Source of the DNA: Pseudotabrizicola sediminis
GTDB taxonomy: Bacteria > Pseudomonadota > Alphaproteobacteria > Rhodobacterales > Rhodobacteraceae
DNA: 64,000 nucleotides
Reading direction: 5' to 3'
NCBI RefSeq assembly: GCF_004745575.1
Contig: NZ_RPEM01000006.1
Coordinates: 216,471-280,470, forward strand
Shown here: in pieces, positions 24,813-34,267 of the stretch
Layout of the letters: each line of letters opens with the position of its first letter
How positions within the stretch are numbered: position 1 is the first letter of the stretch
Program-made: the position numbers and the translations under genes
The notes under the pieces: model-generated
The model's input: the letters and a program-made list of their open reading frames with translations, nothing else
The model's database searches: none
What the model was told of the DNA's origin: nothing

Positions 24813-25475
24813 CTAACCTTGCGAAAACCCCACAATTTTCGCTACCAAACAGTCAAGACTGTCGGTGAATGGTGCGGCAATGGAGCGGGTCAGCAGCGAC
24901 AGTTCGGTGCAGGCGACCAACAGGTGATCACTTTGGTCGGCCATCTGCTCCGCCAACCTTGCCATCTCGGCCATCGCCCCCGGCCCGGTGTCGCCCGCCT
25001 TGACCTGCCGGATCAAGGCCAGAACCGGGGCATCATCCTGTGGCCAGACAGGGTCTATGCCAGCAGATTTGAATACTTCCTGGAATGCGCCCGTCATCCG
25101 CACGGCCGGTGAGGCCAGCATTCCGACCCGTCCGGGCGGCAGCACGGCCACGGTCGCGGTGCGCATGTCCAGAAACTGCAGGGGCGTCGCGGCCATGATC
25201 TGCGGCGCATAGGCATGGGCGGTGTTGCAGGGCATGGCCAGTCCTTGCGCGCCCGCCGCCTGCAAGTCGCGCGCCATGGCCGCCAGCACCGGGCCGGGGT
25301 CTTCGCCCACCCCGTCGATCAGCCGCGCGATGCGGCTGGGCACGGCGGGGTTCTGGTGCACGATCAGCGGAATGTGGCCGGCATCATCGCGCGCAGGCAC
25401 GGCCCGCAGCAGTCTCTGCATCAGCAGAATCGTCGCCTCTGGCCCCATGCCACCAAGGATGCCGACGGTTTTCAT
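24813..25475 (-). CDS. Aspartate/glutamate racemase family protein
   Basis: This 220-residue protein has the two catalytic cysteines of the pyridoxal-independent Asp/Glu racemase fold: PCNTAHAY (first half) and VACTELSLL (second half), plus the N-terminal [11 protein letters not shown] typical of the aspartate racemase group. It overlaps the upstream PLP-lyase gene by four bases. Given that neighbour, the amino acid racemised may be cysteate, cysteine or aspartate; this is inference from context. Confidence 0.85.
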   Translation of the reverse strand: MKTVGILGGMGPEATILLMQRLLRAVPARDDAGHIPLIVHQNPAVPSRIARLIDGVGEDPGPVLAAMARDLQAAGAQGLAMPCNTAHAYAPQIMAATPLQFLDMRTATVAVLPPGRVGMLASPAVRMTGAFQEVFKSAGIDPVWPQDDAPVLALIRQVKAGDTGPGAMAEMARLAEQMADQSDHLLVACTELSLLTRSIAAPFTDSLDCLVAKIVGFSQG

Positions 25476-26473
25476 GCGTGGGGCAGCACATGGGTATAGC
25501 CGGTCAACCCGATGGCCCCGCCGGTGTGCAGAAACACCACCCGCTCGCCCTTTTTGAAATGTCCCCGACGGATCAGATCAATTAGCCCCGCCGCCCCTTT
25601 GCCGGAATAGACCGGGTCCAGCAGGATCGCTTCCTGCCGGGCAAAGAGGTCGATGGCTTCCAGCGTGCTGTCGGCAGGGATGCCATAGCCTTGGCCGATG
25701 TAATCGCAATTGGCCACCACATCTTTGCGGCTGACCACGCCTTGGGTGCCCAGCTTTTCCTCGACCGCCTGCGCCAGGCGGAAGACATTCGCCTCCTGCA
25801 CTTCCTGTGGCGCGCGCACCCCGATGCCCAGCAGCGGCAGCTGCGCGTTCAGCGCTTTCAGCCCCACAATCAACCCCGCGTGGGTGCCCGCCGATCCGGT
25901 GGCGGTGACCATGTGGTCAAAGCTGATGCCACGGTCCACCATCTGCGCCAGCAGTTCCAGCGCGCAATTGACATAGCCCAAGGCACCCGTCGCATTCGAC
26001 CCGCCACCCGGAATGGCATAGGGCCTGCGCCCCTTGGCCCGAAACGTTTCTGTCACGGCCAAAAGCTCGGCATTCATGTCCAGCCCCGGCCCGCGATGTT
26101 CGATGGTGGCACCATGCAGCACATCGAGAAGCACGTTGCCGTTCAGCCGGTAGTTCGGCTCGTTATAACCGGTGCGGTCTTCCAGAATGATATGGCAATC
26201 CAGCCCCAGTTTTGCCGCTGCCGCCGCCGTCTGGCGCGCGTGGTTCGATTGCGTGGCCCCTTGGGTCAGCACCATATCGGCCCCCTGATCCATCGCCTCG
26301 GCCATCAGGTATTCCAGCTTGCGGGTCTTGTTGCCGCCGGTGGACAGGCCGGTGCAGTCGTCGCGTTTGATCCACAACTCCGGCCCGCCCAGCAGAGCAG
26401 TCAGGCGTGGCATGGGTTCCAGCGGGGTCGGCAGATGGGCAAGGCGGATGCGGGGAAAGCGGGAGAGGTGCAT
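25472..26473 (-). CDS. cuyA: PLP-dependent L-cysteate sulfo-lyase / D-cysteine desulfhydrase family
   Basis: This 333-residue fold-type II PLP enzyme has the cofactor lysine in [14 protein letters not shown] (near residue 50) and the Ser/Asn pocket [17 protein letters not shown]. The [15 protein letters not shown] loop binds the phosphate. The close family members are L-cysteate sulfo-lyase (CuyA: cysteate to pyruvate, sulfite and ammonium) and D-cysteine desulfhydrase; sequence alone separates these poorly. The HpsN-like dehydrogenase directly upstream favours the sulfonate role. The ATG at 26473 is preferred over longer in-frame extensions because family proteins start MHLSRFPR. Confidence 0.78.
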   Translation of the reverse strand: MHLSRFPRIRLAHLPTPLEPMPRLTALLGGPELWIKRDDCTGLSTGGNKTRKLEYLMAEAMDQGADMVLTQGATQSNHARQTAAAAAKLGLDCHIILEDRTGYNEPNYRLNGNVLLDVLHGATIEHRGPGLDMNAELLAVTETFRAKGRRPYAIPGGGSNATGALGYVNCALELLAQMVDRGISFDHMVTATGSAGTHAGLIVGLKALNAQLPLLGIGVRAPQEVQEANVFRLAQAVEEKLGTQGVVSRKDVVANCDYIGQGYGIPADSTLEAIDLFARQEAILLDPVYSGKGAAGLIDLIRRGHFKKGERVVFLHTGGAIGLTGYTHVLPHA

Positions 26474-26528
26474 GATGAGTCTCTTTCTGATGGATGACCG
26501 GCGCTCTACCCGCCAAAATGAAAGCGAT

Positions 26529-27815
26529 CTAAAGCTGCGCTGCAAGCTTTTGCAGCCGCAGGTCGGCGGTGCGGGCGTGGCCCTCCATCCCCTCAAAGCG
26601 GCTGATGTTGGCGGTGACCGTGGCAAGGCGCGGCAACGCCTCGGCGGTCACGCGCTGCCAGGTGACGGTTTTCAGGAACTTGTGGACCGACAAGCCGCCA
26701 GTGTAGCGCGCCGCGCCCGAGGTGGGCAGCACATGGTTGGTGCCCGCCGCCTTGTCGCCAAAGGCCACGGTCGACTCTTCACCCAGAAACAGCGAGCCAT
26801 AGGCAGTCAGCCGCGCCTTCCACCAATCGAGATCGGCGGCCTGCACGTGCAGGTGTTCGGGCGCGATGCGGTCGGCATGCTGCGCCATGGCCTCGCGGTT
26901 GTCGCACAGGATGATCTCTCCCAGACTGTGCCACGCCGCCTCGGCCGCCGCGCGGTTGGGCTGCGGCAGTTCGGCCGCGCAGAGCGGGGCAAGCCGGGCC
27001 ACCTCGCGCGCCAGCGGCTCAGAATCGGTCACCAGCCAGACCGGCGAGTTTGCGCCATGCTCTGCCTGCCCGATCAGATCCCAGGCCACCGTCAGCGGAT
27101 CGGCGGTGGCATCGGCAACGACCAGCGAGTCGGTGGGCCCCGCCACCATGTCGATGCCGACGCGGCCGTAAAGCAGGCGCTTGGCCTCGGCCACATACTG
27201 GTTGCCGGGGCCGACGAGAATGTCGGCGCGGGGCAGGCCGAACAGGCCAAAGGCCATGGCGGCAATGCCTTGGATACCCCCCAGCGCCAGAATCCGGTCG
27301 GCCCCGCAGTGGTGCAGCGTGTAAAGAATGGCATCGGGAATGCCCGCAACGGCCCCGGCGCGCGGCGGCGAGACGGCGGCAATATGCGGCACGCCCGCGA
27401 CCCGCGCCGTGGTCACTGTCATCATCGCGCTGGCGATATGGCTGTAGCGCCCCCCCGGCACATAGCAGCCCGCCGCCTGCACCGGAATCAGCCGCTGCCC
27501 GGCCGTCAGGCCGGGGCGCAGTTCGACTTCGGTTTCGGTAATGCTGTCGCGCTGGGCCTGCGCGAAGCGGGCAATGTTTTCATGTGCATAGGCGATATCG
27601 TCCTTCAGCGCTTGCGGCACGCGGGCGCAGGCATCGCTGATGGCCTGTTCGGACATTGCGATATCGCCGTCATAGCCGTCGAGATCCCGCGCCATCCGCC
27701 GCGCCGCGGCCTCGCCCCCAACCTCCAGATCGGCCAGCATGGCACTGACAGTGGCGGACAGAGCAGCCACCTGCGCCCCCTCTGCTGTGCCGGTCTTGAA
27801 ATACGTTCCCGTCAT
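26529..27815 (-). CDS. hpsN: HisD-family dehydrogenase, sulfopropanediol 3-dehydrogenase (HpsN)-like
   Basis: This 428-residue NAD-dependent dehydrogenase is of the histidinol dehydrogenase fold. It has GCYVPGGRY and [15 protein letters not shown] for NAD binding, and [22 protein letters not shown] and SVHKFLK for Zn and substrate. It lies outside any his cluster and has the N terminus ([10 protein letters not shown]) of HpsN-type paralogues, which oxidise 2,3-dihydroxypropane-1-sulfonate to sulfolactate. The downstream cuyA-like and racemase genes on the same strand support a C3-sulfonate role. True histidinol dehydrogenase is less likely but not excluded. Confidence 0.72.
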   Translation of the reverse strand: MTGTYFKTGTAEGAQVAALSATVSAMLADLEVGGEAAARRMARDLDGYDGDIAMSEQAISDACARVPQALKDDIAYAHENIARFAQAQRDSITETEVELRPGLTAGQRLIPVQAAGCYVPGGRYSHIASAMMTVTTARVAGVPHIAAVSPPRAGAVAGIPDAILYTLHHCGADRILALGGIQGIAAMAFGLFGLPRADILVGPGNQYVAEAKRLLYGRVGIDMVAGPTDSLVVADATADPLTVAWDLIGQAEHGANSPVWLVTDSEPLAREVARLAPLCAAELPQPNRAAAEAAWHSLGEIILCDNREAMAQHADRIAPEHLHVQAADLDWWKARLTAYGSLFLGEESTVAFGDKAAGTNHVLPTSGAARYTGGLSVHKFLKTVTWQRVTAEALPRLATVTANISRFEGMEGHARTADLRLQKLAAQL

Positions 27816-28059
27816 GCCAACCCCTGATCTTTGACGTGACTGTCAGGCCCTCTGCCCCTTGATGACAACGCCCAATTCCCGGCTTCAAGGAAATGGAGCG
27901 TGGCGTTCCACTGCGTGAAACCCGCCCATTTGTCAGTTTCGCTATACATCGGGGGGATTTTGCGCTATTGGCCACGGTGTCGGCCCGAGGATTCCGGGGG
28001 CGCGTCGGGCGAGGAGGCCCGCGGCCAAAAGGGAAAGAAGGCGCCGCACAGGGCTTCAC

Positions 28060-28085
28060 GGATGCAATGGCATCCTCCTTTTTGG
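28060..28085 (+). promoter_or_regulatory. Terminator-like hairpin in the leader of the RNA helicase gene
   Basis: GGATGC at 28060-28065 pairs with GCATCC at 28070-28075 around AATG and is followed by TCCTTTTTGG. It lies only 11 bases before the helicase start codon, inside a 280-base gap otherwise without a gene. It could attenuate transcription or mask the ribosome site at low or high temperature; both are inference. Confidence 0.5.
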
Positions 28086-28095
28086 AATAAACTGA

Positions 28096-30384
28096 ATGAT
28101 CGATATGAACTTGGCCGCACCCTTGGTGCAGGCTTTGGAAGCCAAGGGCTATGAAGCCCTTACGGCAGTGCAGATGGCTGTTCTGGCCGATGGTGTCGAA
28201 GGCCGTGACCTGCTGGTTTCGGCACAGACCGGGTCGGGCAAGACTGTGGCCTTTGGTCTGGCGATCGCGCCGGAAATTCTCGCAGGGTCTGACCGTCTGC
28301 TCTATGCCGACAAGCCGATCGCGCTGGTCGTGGCACCGACGCGCGAATTGGCCCTGCAGGTCAAGCGCGAGCTGGACTGGCTGTATGGCGTGGCAGGCGC
28401 ACAGATTGCGTCCTGCGTCGGTGGGATGGATTACCGCACCGAAAAGCGTGTGCTGGATCGTGGCGTGCATATCGTTGTCGGCACGCCGGGCCGTCTGCGC
28501 GACCATATCGAGCGTGGGTCGCTGGATCTGTCGTTCTGCCGCGCCACCGTGCTGGATGAAGCCGACGAAATGCTGGATCTGGGCTTTGCCGAGGATCTGG
28601 AATTCATTCTGGGTGCCGCGCCGCAAGATCGCCGCACGCTGATGTTTTCGGCCACCGTGCCGAAAGAGATTGAAACGCTGGCCCGCACGTTCCAGCGCGA
28701 TGCCATGCGGATCATCGCCAAGGGCGAAACCAAGCAGCACGCCGATATCGAATATCGCGCGATGTCGGTCGCCTCGCGTGACCGTGAGCATGCGATTTTC
28801 AACACGCTGCGCTATTACGATGCGCCGACTGCCATCGTGTTCTGCAAGACGCGGATGAACGTGACCCACCTGATGTCTCGCATGACAAATCGTGGATTTC
28901 AGGCTGTGGCCCTGTCGGGGGAGTTGAGCCAGCAGGAACGTACCCATGCGCTGCAATCGTTGCGCGATGGCCGGGCCCGGGTCTGTATTGCCACCGATGT
29001 GGCCGCGCGGGGCATCGACCTTCCGGGTCTGGAACTGGTGATCCATGCGGATCTGCCGTCGAATTCCGATACCTTGCTGCACCGCTCTGGCCGGACCGGT
29101 CGTGCGGGAAGCAAAGGCGTTTCGGCGCTGATCGTGCCGCCGGCCGAGGCAAAAAAGGCCCAGCGCTTGCTGGCCGGTGCCAAGGTCGTGGCGCAATGGG
29201 TCAAGGCCCCCAGCGCCGAAGAAGTACAGGCCCGCGATGACCAGCGCATTCTGGAACATCCCGCGCTGACCGAGGCCGTGGGCGACGAAGCGGCCATGGT
29301 TTCGACCCTGATCGAGCGTTTTGGTGCCGAACAGACCGCCGCTGCCTTTATCCGCCTGTGGCGCGAAGGCCGGTCTGCCCCGGAAGTGCTGTCCGACAGC
29401 CTGCCGCCGCCGCCAGCCTCCGCCCCTCGGGAACGCAGCGAGTTTGGCCCTTCGGTCTGGTTCACCCTGACCGTCGGCCATTCCGGCCGGGCCGAGGCGC
29501 GCTGGATTCTGCCAAAGATCTGTGACGGCGCAGGCATCTCCAAGGACGGGATCGGCGCGATCCGGGTCAAGGAAGACGTGACCTACGTGCAGATCGCCGA
29601 GCCACTGGCAGGCCGCTTTGGCCCATTGCTGGAGCTGGAGCCTGGCCTGACCATGTCGCGGATGGAAGGCGAGCCGAGCCTTGACCGGCCCGAACGCGCC
29701 CCGCGTGAAGATCGCCCGGCCTACAAGCCAAAAGCACCACGTGTGGTCGAGGATGACGCCATCATCGCCGCCCCCGCACCGGCGCGCAAACCCTACGCCA
29801 AGCGCGACGATGCCGAGCGCAAGCCTTATGCGCCGCGTGAGGACAAACCCTATGCGCCGCGCGCAGCCGCAGAGCGCACCCCCTATGCCAAGCGAGATGA
29901 CGCTGAGCGCAAGCCCTATGCCCCGCGTGATGGCGCAGAGCGCAAGCCTTACGCCAAACGCGAGGACAGCGACCGCAAACCCTATGCCCCGCGCGACGGT
30001 GCCGAGCGCAAGCCCTATGCAAAGCGTGAAGATGGCCCCGCCGGTGGCGCAAAGTTCAAATCGGCAGGCTTCAAGTCCTTTGGCGGCAGTGAGGGCAAAC
30101 CGGCCCGTGCTGCAGGGTTCAAAAGCCATGCGGCGGAAGGCACCGGCTATAAGCCAAAGGCCGAAGGCGACCGGGCTGAAAAGCGCACCTATGCGCCCAA
30201 AGGCGATGACGCACGGCCCTATGCCAAGCGCGACGGCAAACCGGCTGGCAAACCTGCCGGGTTCAAAGCGGGCGGCGATGCCAAAAAGCCCTTTGCCCGC
30301 AAGTCCGACGCGCCGGCCCGTCCGCGCGCCGATGCCAAGGACACGTCCAAGCGTTTTGTCCCGCCGAAAGGTGCCAAGCGCTGA
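28096..30384 (+). CDS. DEAD-box RNA helicase with DbpA-type RNA-binding domain and basic repeat tail
   Basis: This 762-residue ATP-dependent RNA helicase shows motifs in order: SAQTGSGKTVAFGL (Walker A), APTRELALQ, TPGRL, VLDEADEML, FSATVPKEI, then domain 2 with ATDVAARGIDLPG and HRSGRTGRAG. Residues about 445-525 form a DbpA-like RNA-binding domain (VWFTLTVGHSGRAEARWILP). The last 230 residues are a Lys/Arg/Pro-rich tail with eleven-residue repeats. Such proteins act in ribosome assembly or cold-adapted mRNA turnover. It stands alone, ends at a strong bidirectional terminator and has a long hairpin-bearing leader. Confidence 0.92.
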   Translation: MIDMNLAAPLVQALEAKGYEALTAVQMAVLADGVEGRDLLVSAQTGSGKTVAFGLAIAPEILAGSDRLLYADKPIALVVAPTRELALQVKRELDWLYGVAGAQIASCVGGMDYRTEKRVLDRGVHIVVGTPGRLRDHIERGSLDLSFCRATVLDEADEMLDLGFAEDLEFILGAAPQDRRTLMFSATVPKEIETLARTFQRDAMRIIAKGETKQHADIEYRAMSVASRDREHAIFNTLRYYDAPTAIVFCKTRMNVTHLMSRMTNRGFQAVALSGELSQQERTHALQSLRDGRARVCIATDVAARGIDLPGLELVIHADLPSNSDTLLHRSGRTGRAGSKGVSALIVPPAEAKKAQRLLAGAKVVAQWVKAPSAEEVQARDDQRILEHPALTEAVGDEAAMVSTLIERFGAEQTAAAFIRLWREGRSAPEVLSDSLPPPPASAPRERSEFGPSVWFTLTVGHSGRAEARWILPKICDGAGISKDGIGAIRVKEDVTYVQIAEPLAGRFGPLLELEPGLTMSRMEGEPSLDRPERAPREDRPAYKPKAPRVVEDDAIIAAPAPARKPYAKRDDAERKPYAPREDKPYAPRAAAERTPYAKRDDAERKPYAPRDGAERKPYAKREDSDRKPYAPRDGAERKPYAKREDGPAGGAKFKSAGFKSFGGSEGKPARAAGFKSHAAEGTGYKPKAEGDRAEKRTYAPKGDDARPYAKRDGKPAGKPAGFKAGGDAKKPFARKSDAPARPRADAKDTSKRFVPPKGAKR
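29788..30035 (+). repeat. 33-base tandem repeats encoding KPYAxRxxAER units
   Basis: Within the helicase tail, about eight units of the pattern K-P-Y-A-(K/P)-R-(D/E)-(D/G)-(A/S)-(E/D)-R occur back to back, alternating KPYAKR and KPYAPR; two units are shortened to eight residues. The nucleotide repeats are diverged at third positions, so they look old and selected rather than freshly amplified. The tail is likely disordered and RNA-binding. Confidence 0.75.
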
Positions 30385-30406
30385 TCTTGTAAGCCAATGA
30401 GACGAC

Positions 30407-30437
30407 AAAAGGGGAAAGCTGCGGCTTTCCCCTTTTT
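30407..30437. terminator. Bidirectional Rho-independent terminator
   Basis: A 13-bp stem, AAAAGGGGAAAGC (30407-30419) with its complement at 30424-30436, closes a TGCG loop and is followed by T residues on the plus strand and, by symmetry, on the minus strand. It separates the convergent helicase and cysQ genes. Confidence 0.88.
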
Positions 30438-30439
30438 CG

Positions 30440-31210
30440 TTACAGCCGCGCCATTATCGCGCTGTGCAGCGTCGGGTTGGTGGCGATCACCCCCGCCGTC
30501 ATCGCGCCCGGCGCGTTGAACCGCAATGCCGCCCCGGTCCGGTCCGTCACCCGCGCCCCCGCGCAGTCGCAGATCAGGCTGCCCGCCGCGATGTCCCATT
30601 CCCAGGTGTCGCGGAAGGTGATCATCCCGTCATAGCGCCCCTCGGCAGCCAGACACAGCCGGTAGGCAAGCGAGGTGCGGAAGCTGCGTTTCAGATCCGG
30701 CACGCCACCCGGCCAATGCGACGGCTCCATGTTGGCCTTGGTCGCCAGCAGGTTTGACCCCACCAGATCTGCCCGCACGCCCGCCCTGATCTCAACACCA
30801 TTGCACCGCGCCGGACCGCCGATTTCGCCCGTATAGAGCCTGTTTTTCGCAGGCATCATCACCGCCCCGGCCACCACCCGCCCGGCTTCGGCCACAGCCA
30901 GCGACACGGCAAAGTTATCCTCCCCCGCCACAAAGGCGCGCGTGCCGTCAATCGGGTCCAGAATGAACACGCGCTCGGCCGACAGACGATCCGCCGAGTC
31001 CGGCGTTTCCTCGGACAGCCAGCCATAATCGGGGCGCGCCACCAGAAGCGTTGATTTCAGCATGTCATTGACGGCCAGATCCGCTTCGGTCACCGGGCCA
31101 TGATCGCCGCCCTTGTCCCAGACCAGCGGGTTCTGCCGCCAGAACCGCATGGCAATGTCACCCGCCGCGCGGGCAGCATCAGCCAGCAGCGCAAGATCAC
31201 GCCCCGGCAA
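30440..31210 (-). CDS. cysQ: 3'(2'),5'-bisphosphate nucleotidase / inositol monophosphatase family (CysQ)
   Basis: This 256-residue metal-dependent phosphatase has GPVTEADLAVN (metal site 1), LSEETPDSADR, LDPIDGTRAFVAG (the DPIDGT signature) and WEWDIAAGSLI (the second Asp). The family includes CysQ, which removes 3'-phosphoadenosine 5'-phosphate made during sulfate assimilation, and inositol monophosphatases; CysQ is the better fit by length and the GTRAF form. It overlaps pmbA upstream by 14 bases. Confidence 0.85.
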   Translation of the reverse strand: MPGRDLALLADAARAAGDIAMRFWRQNPLVWDKGGDHGPVTEADLAVNDMLKSTLLVARPDYGWLSEETPDSADRLSAERVFILDPIDGTRAFVAGEDNFAVSLAVAEAGRVVAGAVMMPAKNRLYTGEIGGPARCNGVEIRAGVRADLVGSNLLATKANMEPSHWPGGVPDLKRSFRTSLAYRLCLAAEGRYDGMITFRDTWEWDIAAGSLICDCAGARVTDRTGAALRFNAPGAMTAGVIATNPTLHSAIMARL

Positions 31211-32537
31211 GGGTCATCCCGTCGATCAACAGCGATGGCACCCGGGTCGACAGATGGGCGCGGGCGTCATTGGCCGGAATGATCCGCATCAGCATGTCGC
31301 GCAGATTGCCGGCAATGGTGCATTCGTTCACCGGATATTGGATCACCCCGTTTTCCACCCAGAAGCCTGCCGCCCCGCGGGAATAATCGCCTGTGGTCGG
31401 GCTTATGGTAGACCCGATCATCGAGGTGACCAGCAATCCGGTGCCCATCTGCGCGATCAGATCATCGCGGCTGACATTCCCCGGCGTCAGATCGATATTG
31501 CTGGTTGCAGGTGAGGGCGGCGAAGAAGCGCCGCGCGCCGCATTGGCGGTCGATGGCATGCCCAGCTTGCGCCCGGTCGCCAGATCCAGCGTCCAGCCCA
31601 TCAGCTCGCCGTTTTCCACAATCACCCGCCGCTGTGTCGGCAGACCTTCGCCGTCAAACGGGCGGCTGGCACCGATCCGCACCCGGTGCGGATCTTCAAC
31701 CACCGACAGATGTGCTGGCAGCACCTGCTGGCCCAAGGCATCGCGCAACCACGACGCCCCGCGCGCAATCGCAGCACCGTTGGTGGCCGACAGCAGATGC
31801 CCGATAAGGCTCGATGCCACCCGTTCATCAAACAGCACCGGCCAGGTGCCGGTCTTTGGCCGTATTGCGCCAGCGCGCTGCAAGGCGCGTTCGCTGGCCA
31901 GGTGGCCGATACCTTCCGCGCCCGGCATATCGCTTGCGTAAATGCGCCCCTCGGCGGCCCAGTCCCGCTCCATCGCGGTGCCTTCCCCGGTGAAAGCGAC
32001 AGCCGACAAAGAATGAGACGTGCGGCCATAGCCGCCCGAAAACCCGTTCGACGTCGCCAGATGCATGGCCCGGCGGCCATAGCTGGCAGACGCCTCTACC
32101 TGCGTGATCCCGGCCCGGTCCATTGCCGCAGCTTCAACCGCCCGCGCCGCCGCTTCCAGCTCGGTTGCGCCCGGTTCCGGTGCCGGATCGGCCAGTTCCA
32201 ATGCAGCAAGATCCCAGCCTTGCGCGATCTGGTCTGTGTCTGCAAGGCCGACATACGGGTCGACCGGGGCTTCGCGCGCCATCGCCACGGCGCGTTCTGC
32301 CAGTGCCGCAATCGTCGCGTCTGAGATGTCCGATGCGGACACACAGGCCTGCCGCCCGCCGATAATAACCCGCAGCCCGATTTCCACCCCTTCGGACCGT
32401 TCCGCCTGTTCCAGCTTTCCCGCGCGGATGTCGATCGACAGCGAGGTGCCATCCATGGCAAGCGCATCGGCCTGATCCGCACCGGCGCGCCGGGCGGCAG
32501 ACAAAAGGGCATCGGTCAGGCGCGAAAGATCGGTCAT
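31197..32537 (-). CDS. pmbA: TldD/PmbA family metalloprotease-type protein (PmbA/TldE)
   Basis: This 446-residue protein fits the non-metal PmbA/TldE partner of the TldD/TldE protease, which trims peptides such as microcins and some modified peptides. It has an N-terminal domain with AERSEGVEIGLRVIIGGRQA, central ASYGRRAMHLATSNGFSG and a C-terminal GDYSRGAAGFWVENGVIQYP stretch typical of the family. It lacks the HExxxH motif found in TldD, as expected for the E subunit. It is followed by cysQ with a 14-base overlap. Confidence 0.9.
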   Translation of the reverse strand: MTDLSRLTDALLSAARRAGADQADALAMDGTSLSIDIRAGKLEQAERSEGVEIGLRVIIGGRQACVSASDISDATIAALAERAVAMAREAPVDPYVGLADTDQIAQGWDLAALELADPAPEPGATELEAAARAVEAAAMDRAGITQVEASASYGRRAMHLATSNGFSGGYGRTSHSLSAVAFTGEGTAMERDWAAEGRIYASDMPGAEGIGHLASERALQRAGAIRPKTGTWPVLFDERVASSLIGHLLSATNGAAIARGASWLRDALGQQVLPAHLSVVEDPHRVRIGASRPFDGEGLPTQRRVIVENGELMGWTLDLATGRKLGMPSTANAARGASSPPSPATSNIDLTPGNVSRDDLIAQMGTGLLVTSMIGSTISPTTGDYSRGAAGFWVENGVIQYPVNECTIAGNLRDMLMRIIPANDARAHLSTRVPSLLIDGMTLAGA

Positions 32538-32643
32538 GGCGGTTTCCTTGGACTGTGCTCTGGCCGAGGTAGTCCGTCAGGGCCAGTCCTGCAAGTCATG
32601 ACAAACCCCGCGTCCCAAACGGGGGCTGTTGTCAGGGCATCCT

Positions 32644-34140
32644 TTATTTCAGACGCTGCCCGTTGGCATAGAACCCCTTGTCCCGGAACTCCAGCGTAGA
32701 GGTCAGCACATCCGGCCCGTCGCCCGGTTTCGCCAGCATTGCAATCATCATGCGCGCGCCCATGGCCTGACCCTGCGGCACCACGCCCATGGTCACCAGC
32801 CTGTCCAGCAGCCCGTTGCCGCCCCGGATCAACAGGTCAAACGTGCCGGTCGGCGCGGGGACCCCGTCAAAGCTGGTCAGATCGCTGTTGTCAAAGGTCA
32901 GCCCGCCGGTTCCGGTCAGTTCTGCCCCGGCGAATTTTACGGTCAGGTCGGTCACATCCAGCGCGTGAAGCTCTCCCGGCGCACGGTCGCCCAAAGCCGC
33001 CATCGCCGTTTCGTCCATCAGGTCCGAAGTCAGGCGGACCTTGCCCTTGGTGTCAAGAATCACGGTCGCAGGATCGCGCGGCAGCGCCACCGTCGGGTCG
33101 ACCATCGCCCAGATCTCGTCCGATACGGTCAGATCAACAATCCGGGTCAGAAAGGTGAAATCGGTCGGCATTTCTGATGCCAGCAGGGGCATGAGAAAAT
33201 CAAAGGAAGCTTCGGCGAAAGTCAGCTTCAGTTCGGGGAACGGGATATCGGCCCCCGACACCACCATAGAAACGCCGGTGCCGCCTGCACCATAGCGCAG
33301 GGCCTCTTGCCCCATCAGGGCGCGGAAGTGCCCGGTTTCATTGCTGGCACCAACTTTGGTGGCCCGGCCCTTATCAAAGGCAGCAAGGGTGAAGTCACCC
33401 CGCCCATAGCTGAAATCGATATCCGCGCTGAACCCGTCGCGCAGAGCCTGCGCCATGTTTTCCACGGCATCTATGCCAAGGAAACTGCCCGCCGACCCCA
33501 GCTTCAAAGCCGCCAGTGACCCGACTGCTGTCGCGCCATTGGTTGCGTCACCGGCCGCAATCGTGAAGGTCATGCTGTCAATCGCAAGCGCACTGTCCAG
33601 CGCGCTCAGCTCTGCCCCGGCGTCCATGGCATAGCTGCCGCTCAGGCCGGTCAGGGTCGCGTCGACATCTGCCAAAGGCACGGCATCCTCGCGGATCTGC
33701 ATGTCTACGGTGACCGAGGGCGCGGTATAGGCATAGTCTGTCCGCGCAGCATTGCCGCCTGCTGTCAGGGTCAGCCCCGGCTGGGCAATAGTGATGGCAA
33801 TGTCATGGGTGTTGCCCTCTTCGCCTGGCATGCTCATGTCAATGCTGTAGGTATCGGTCATGGTCACTTCGACCGTGCCGTCACCCAGATCGCGGAACCG
33901 CACTTCTTCAATCCGGCCGTCGATCGTGGCCCCATCCTGCGCCATGCTGGTCTTCATCCCGCTGACCACCAGCGTATCGCCCGCGCGCCCCACCTGTTCG
34001 GCGCTGACCGTCTGGCCGTAGGACTTGCCCAGACTCTGCCAGCTTTGCCAGACCTCTTCCGGAGTCACCTGCGCGGTAAGCGGTGAGGCCATAAAAACCC
34101 CCAGAATGGCAAAGGACGCTGCCCCTGTCGCGTGTCGCAT
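32644..34140 (-). CDS. DUF2125 domain-containing exported protein
   Basis: This 498-residue protein has a signal peptide (ATGAASFAILGVFMASPLTAQ) and a long beta-rich region with repeated DxT/FxGxxL strands, matching DUF2125 proteins common in Rhodobacterales. The domain is probably periplasmic or membrane-associated; its role is unknown. I chose the ATG at 34140, which has GAGG six bases upstream and directly precedes the signal peptide. It diverges from the SDR/crotonase pair. Confidence 0.83.
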   Translation of the reverse strand: MRHATGAASFAILGVFMASPLTAQVTPEEVWQSWQSLGKSYGQTVSAEQVGRAGDTLVVSGMKTSMAQDGATIDGRIEEVRFRDLGDGTVEVTMTDTYSIDMSMPGEEGNTHDIAITIAQPGLTLTAGGNAARTDYAYTAPSVTVDMQIREDAVPLADVDATLTGLSGSYAMDAGAELSALDSALAIDSMTFTIAAGDATNGATAVGSLAALKLGSAGSFLGIDAVENMAQALRDGFSADIDFSYGRGDFTLAAFDKGRATKVGASNETGHFRALMGQEALRYGAGGTGVSMVVSGADIPFPELKLTFAEASFDFLMPLLASEMPTDFTFLTRIVDLTVSDEIWAMVDPTVALPRDPATVILDTKGKVRLTSDLMDETAMAALGDRAPGELHALDVTDLTVKFAGAELTGTGGLTFDNSDLTSFDGVPAPTGTFDLLIRGGNGLLDRLVTMGVVPQGQAMGARMMIAMLAKPGDGPDVLTSTLEFRDKGFYANGQRLK

Positions 34141-34267
34141 GATGCACCTCGTGAGAATTTCTTTTGTATTAACCGTTATCCTCCCCCCGCTATACAGGCG
34201 GGTCAAGGCTTTCCGAAGGCGGCCCTCTGCTGCTAACTGCCCTTGTCAGACCAAAACGGAGCGGACC

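Noticed and set aside
27893-28090. 65-codon frame in the helicase leader
   Set aside because: A leader peptide is possible, but there is no ribosome site and the frame ends within the hairpin region; not enough support.
27670-30408. 912-residue minus-strand frame opposite the helicase and part of the HpsN-like gene
   Set aside because: It mirrors the helicase codons in a high-GC genome, has no family features and spans a strong terminator region.
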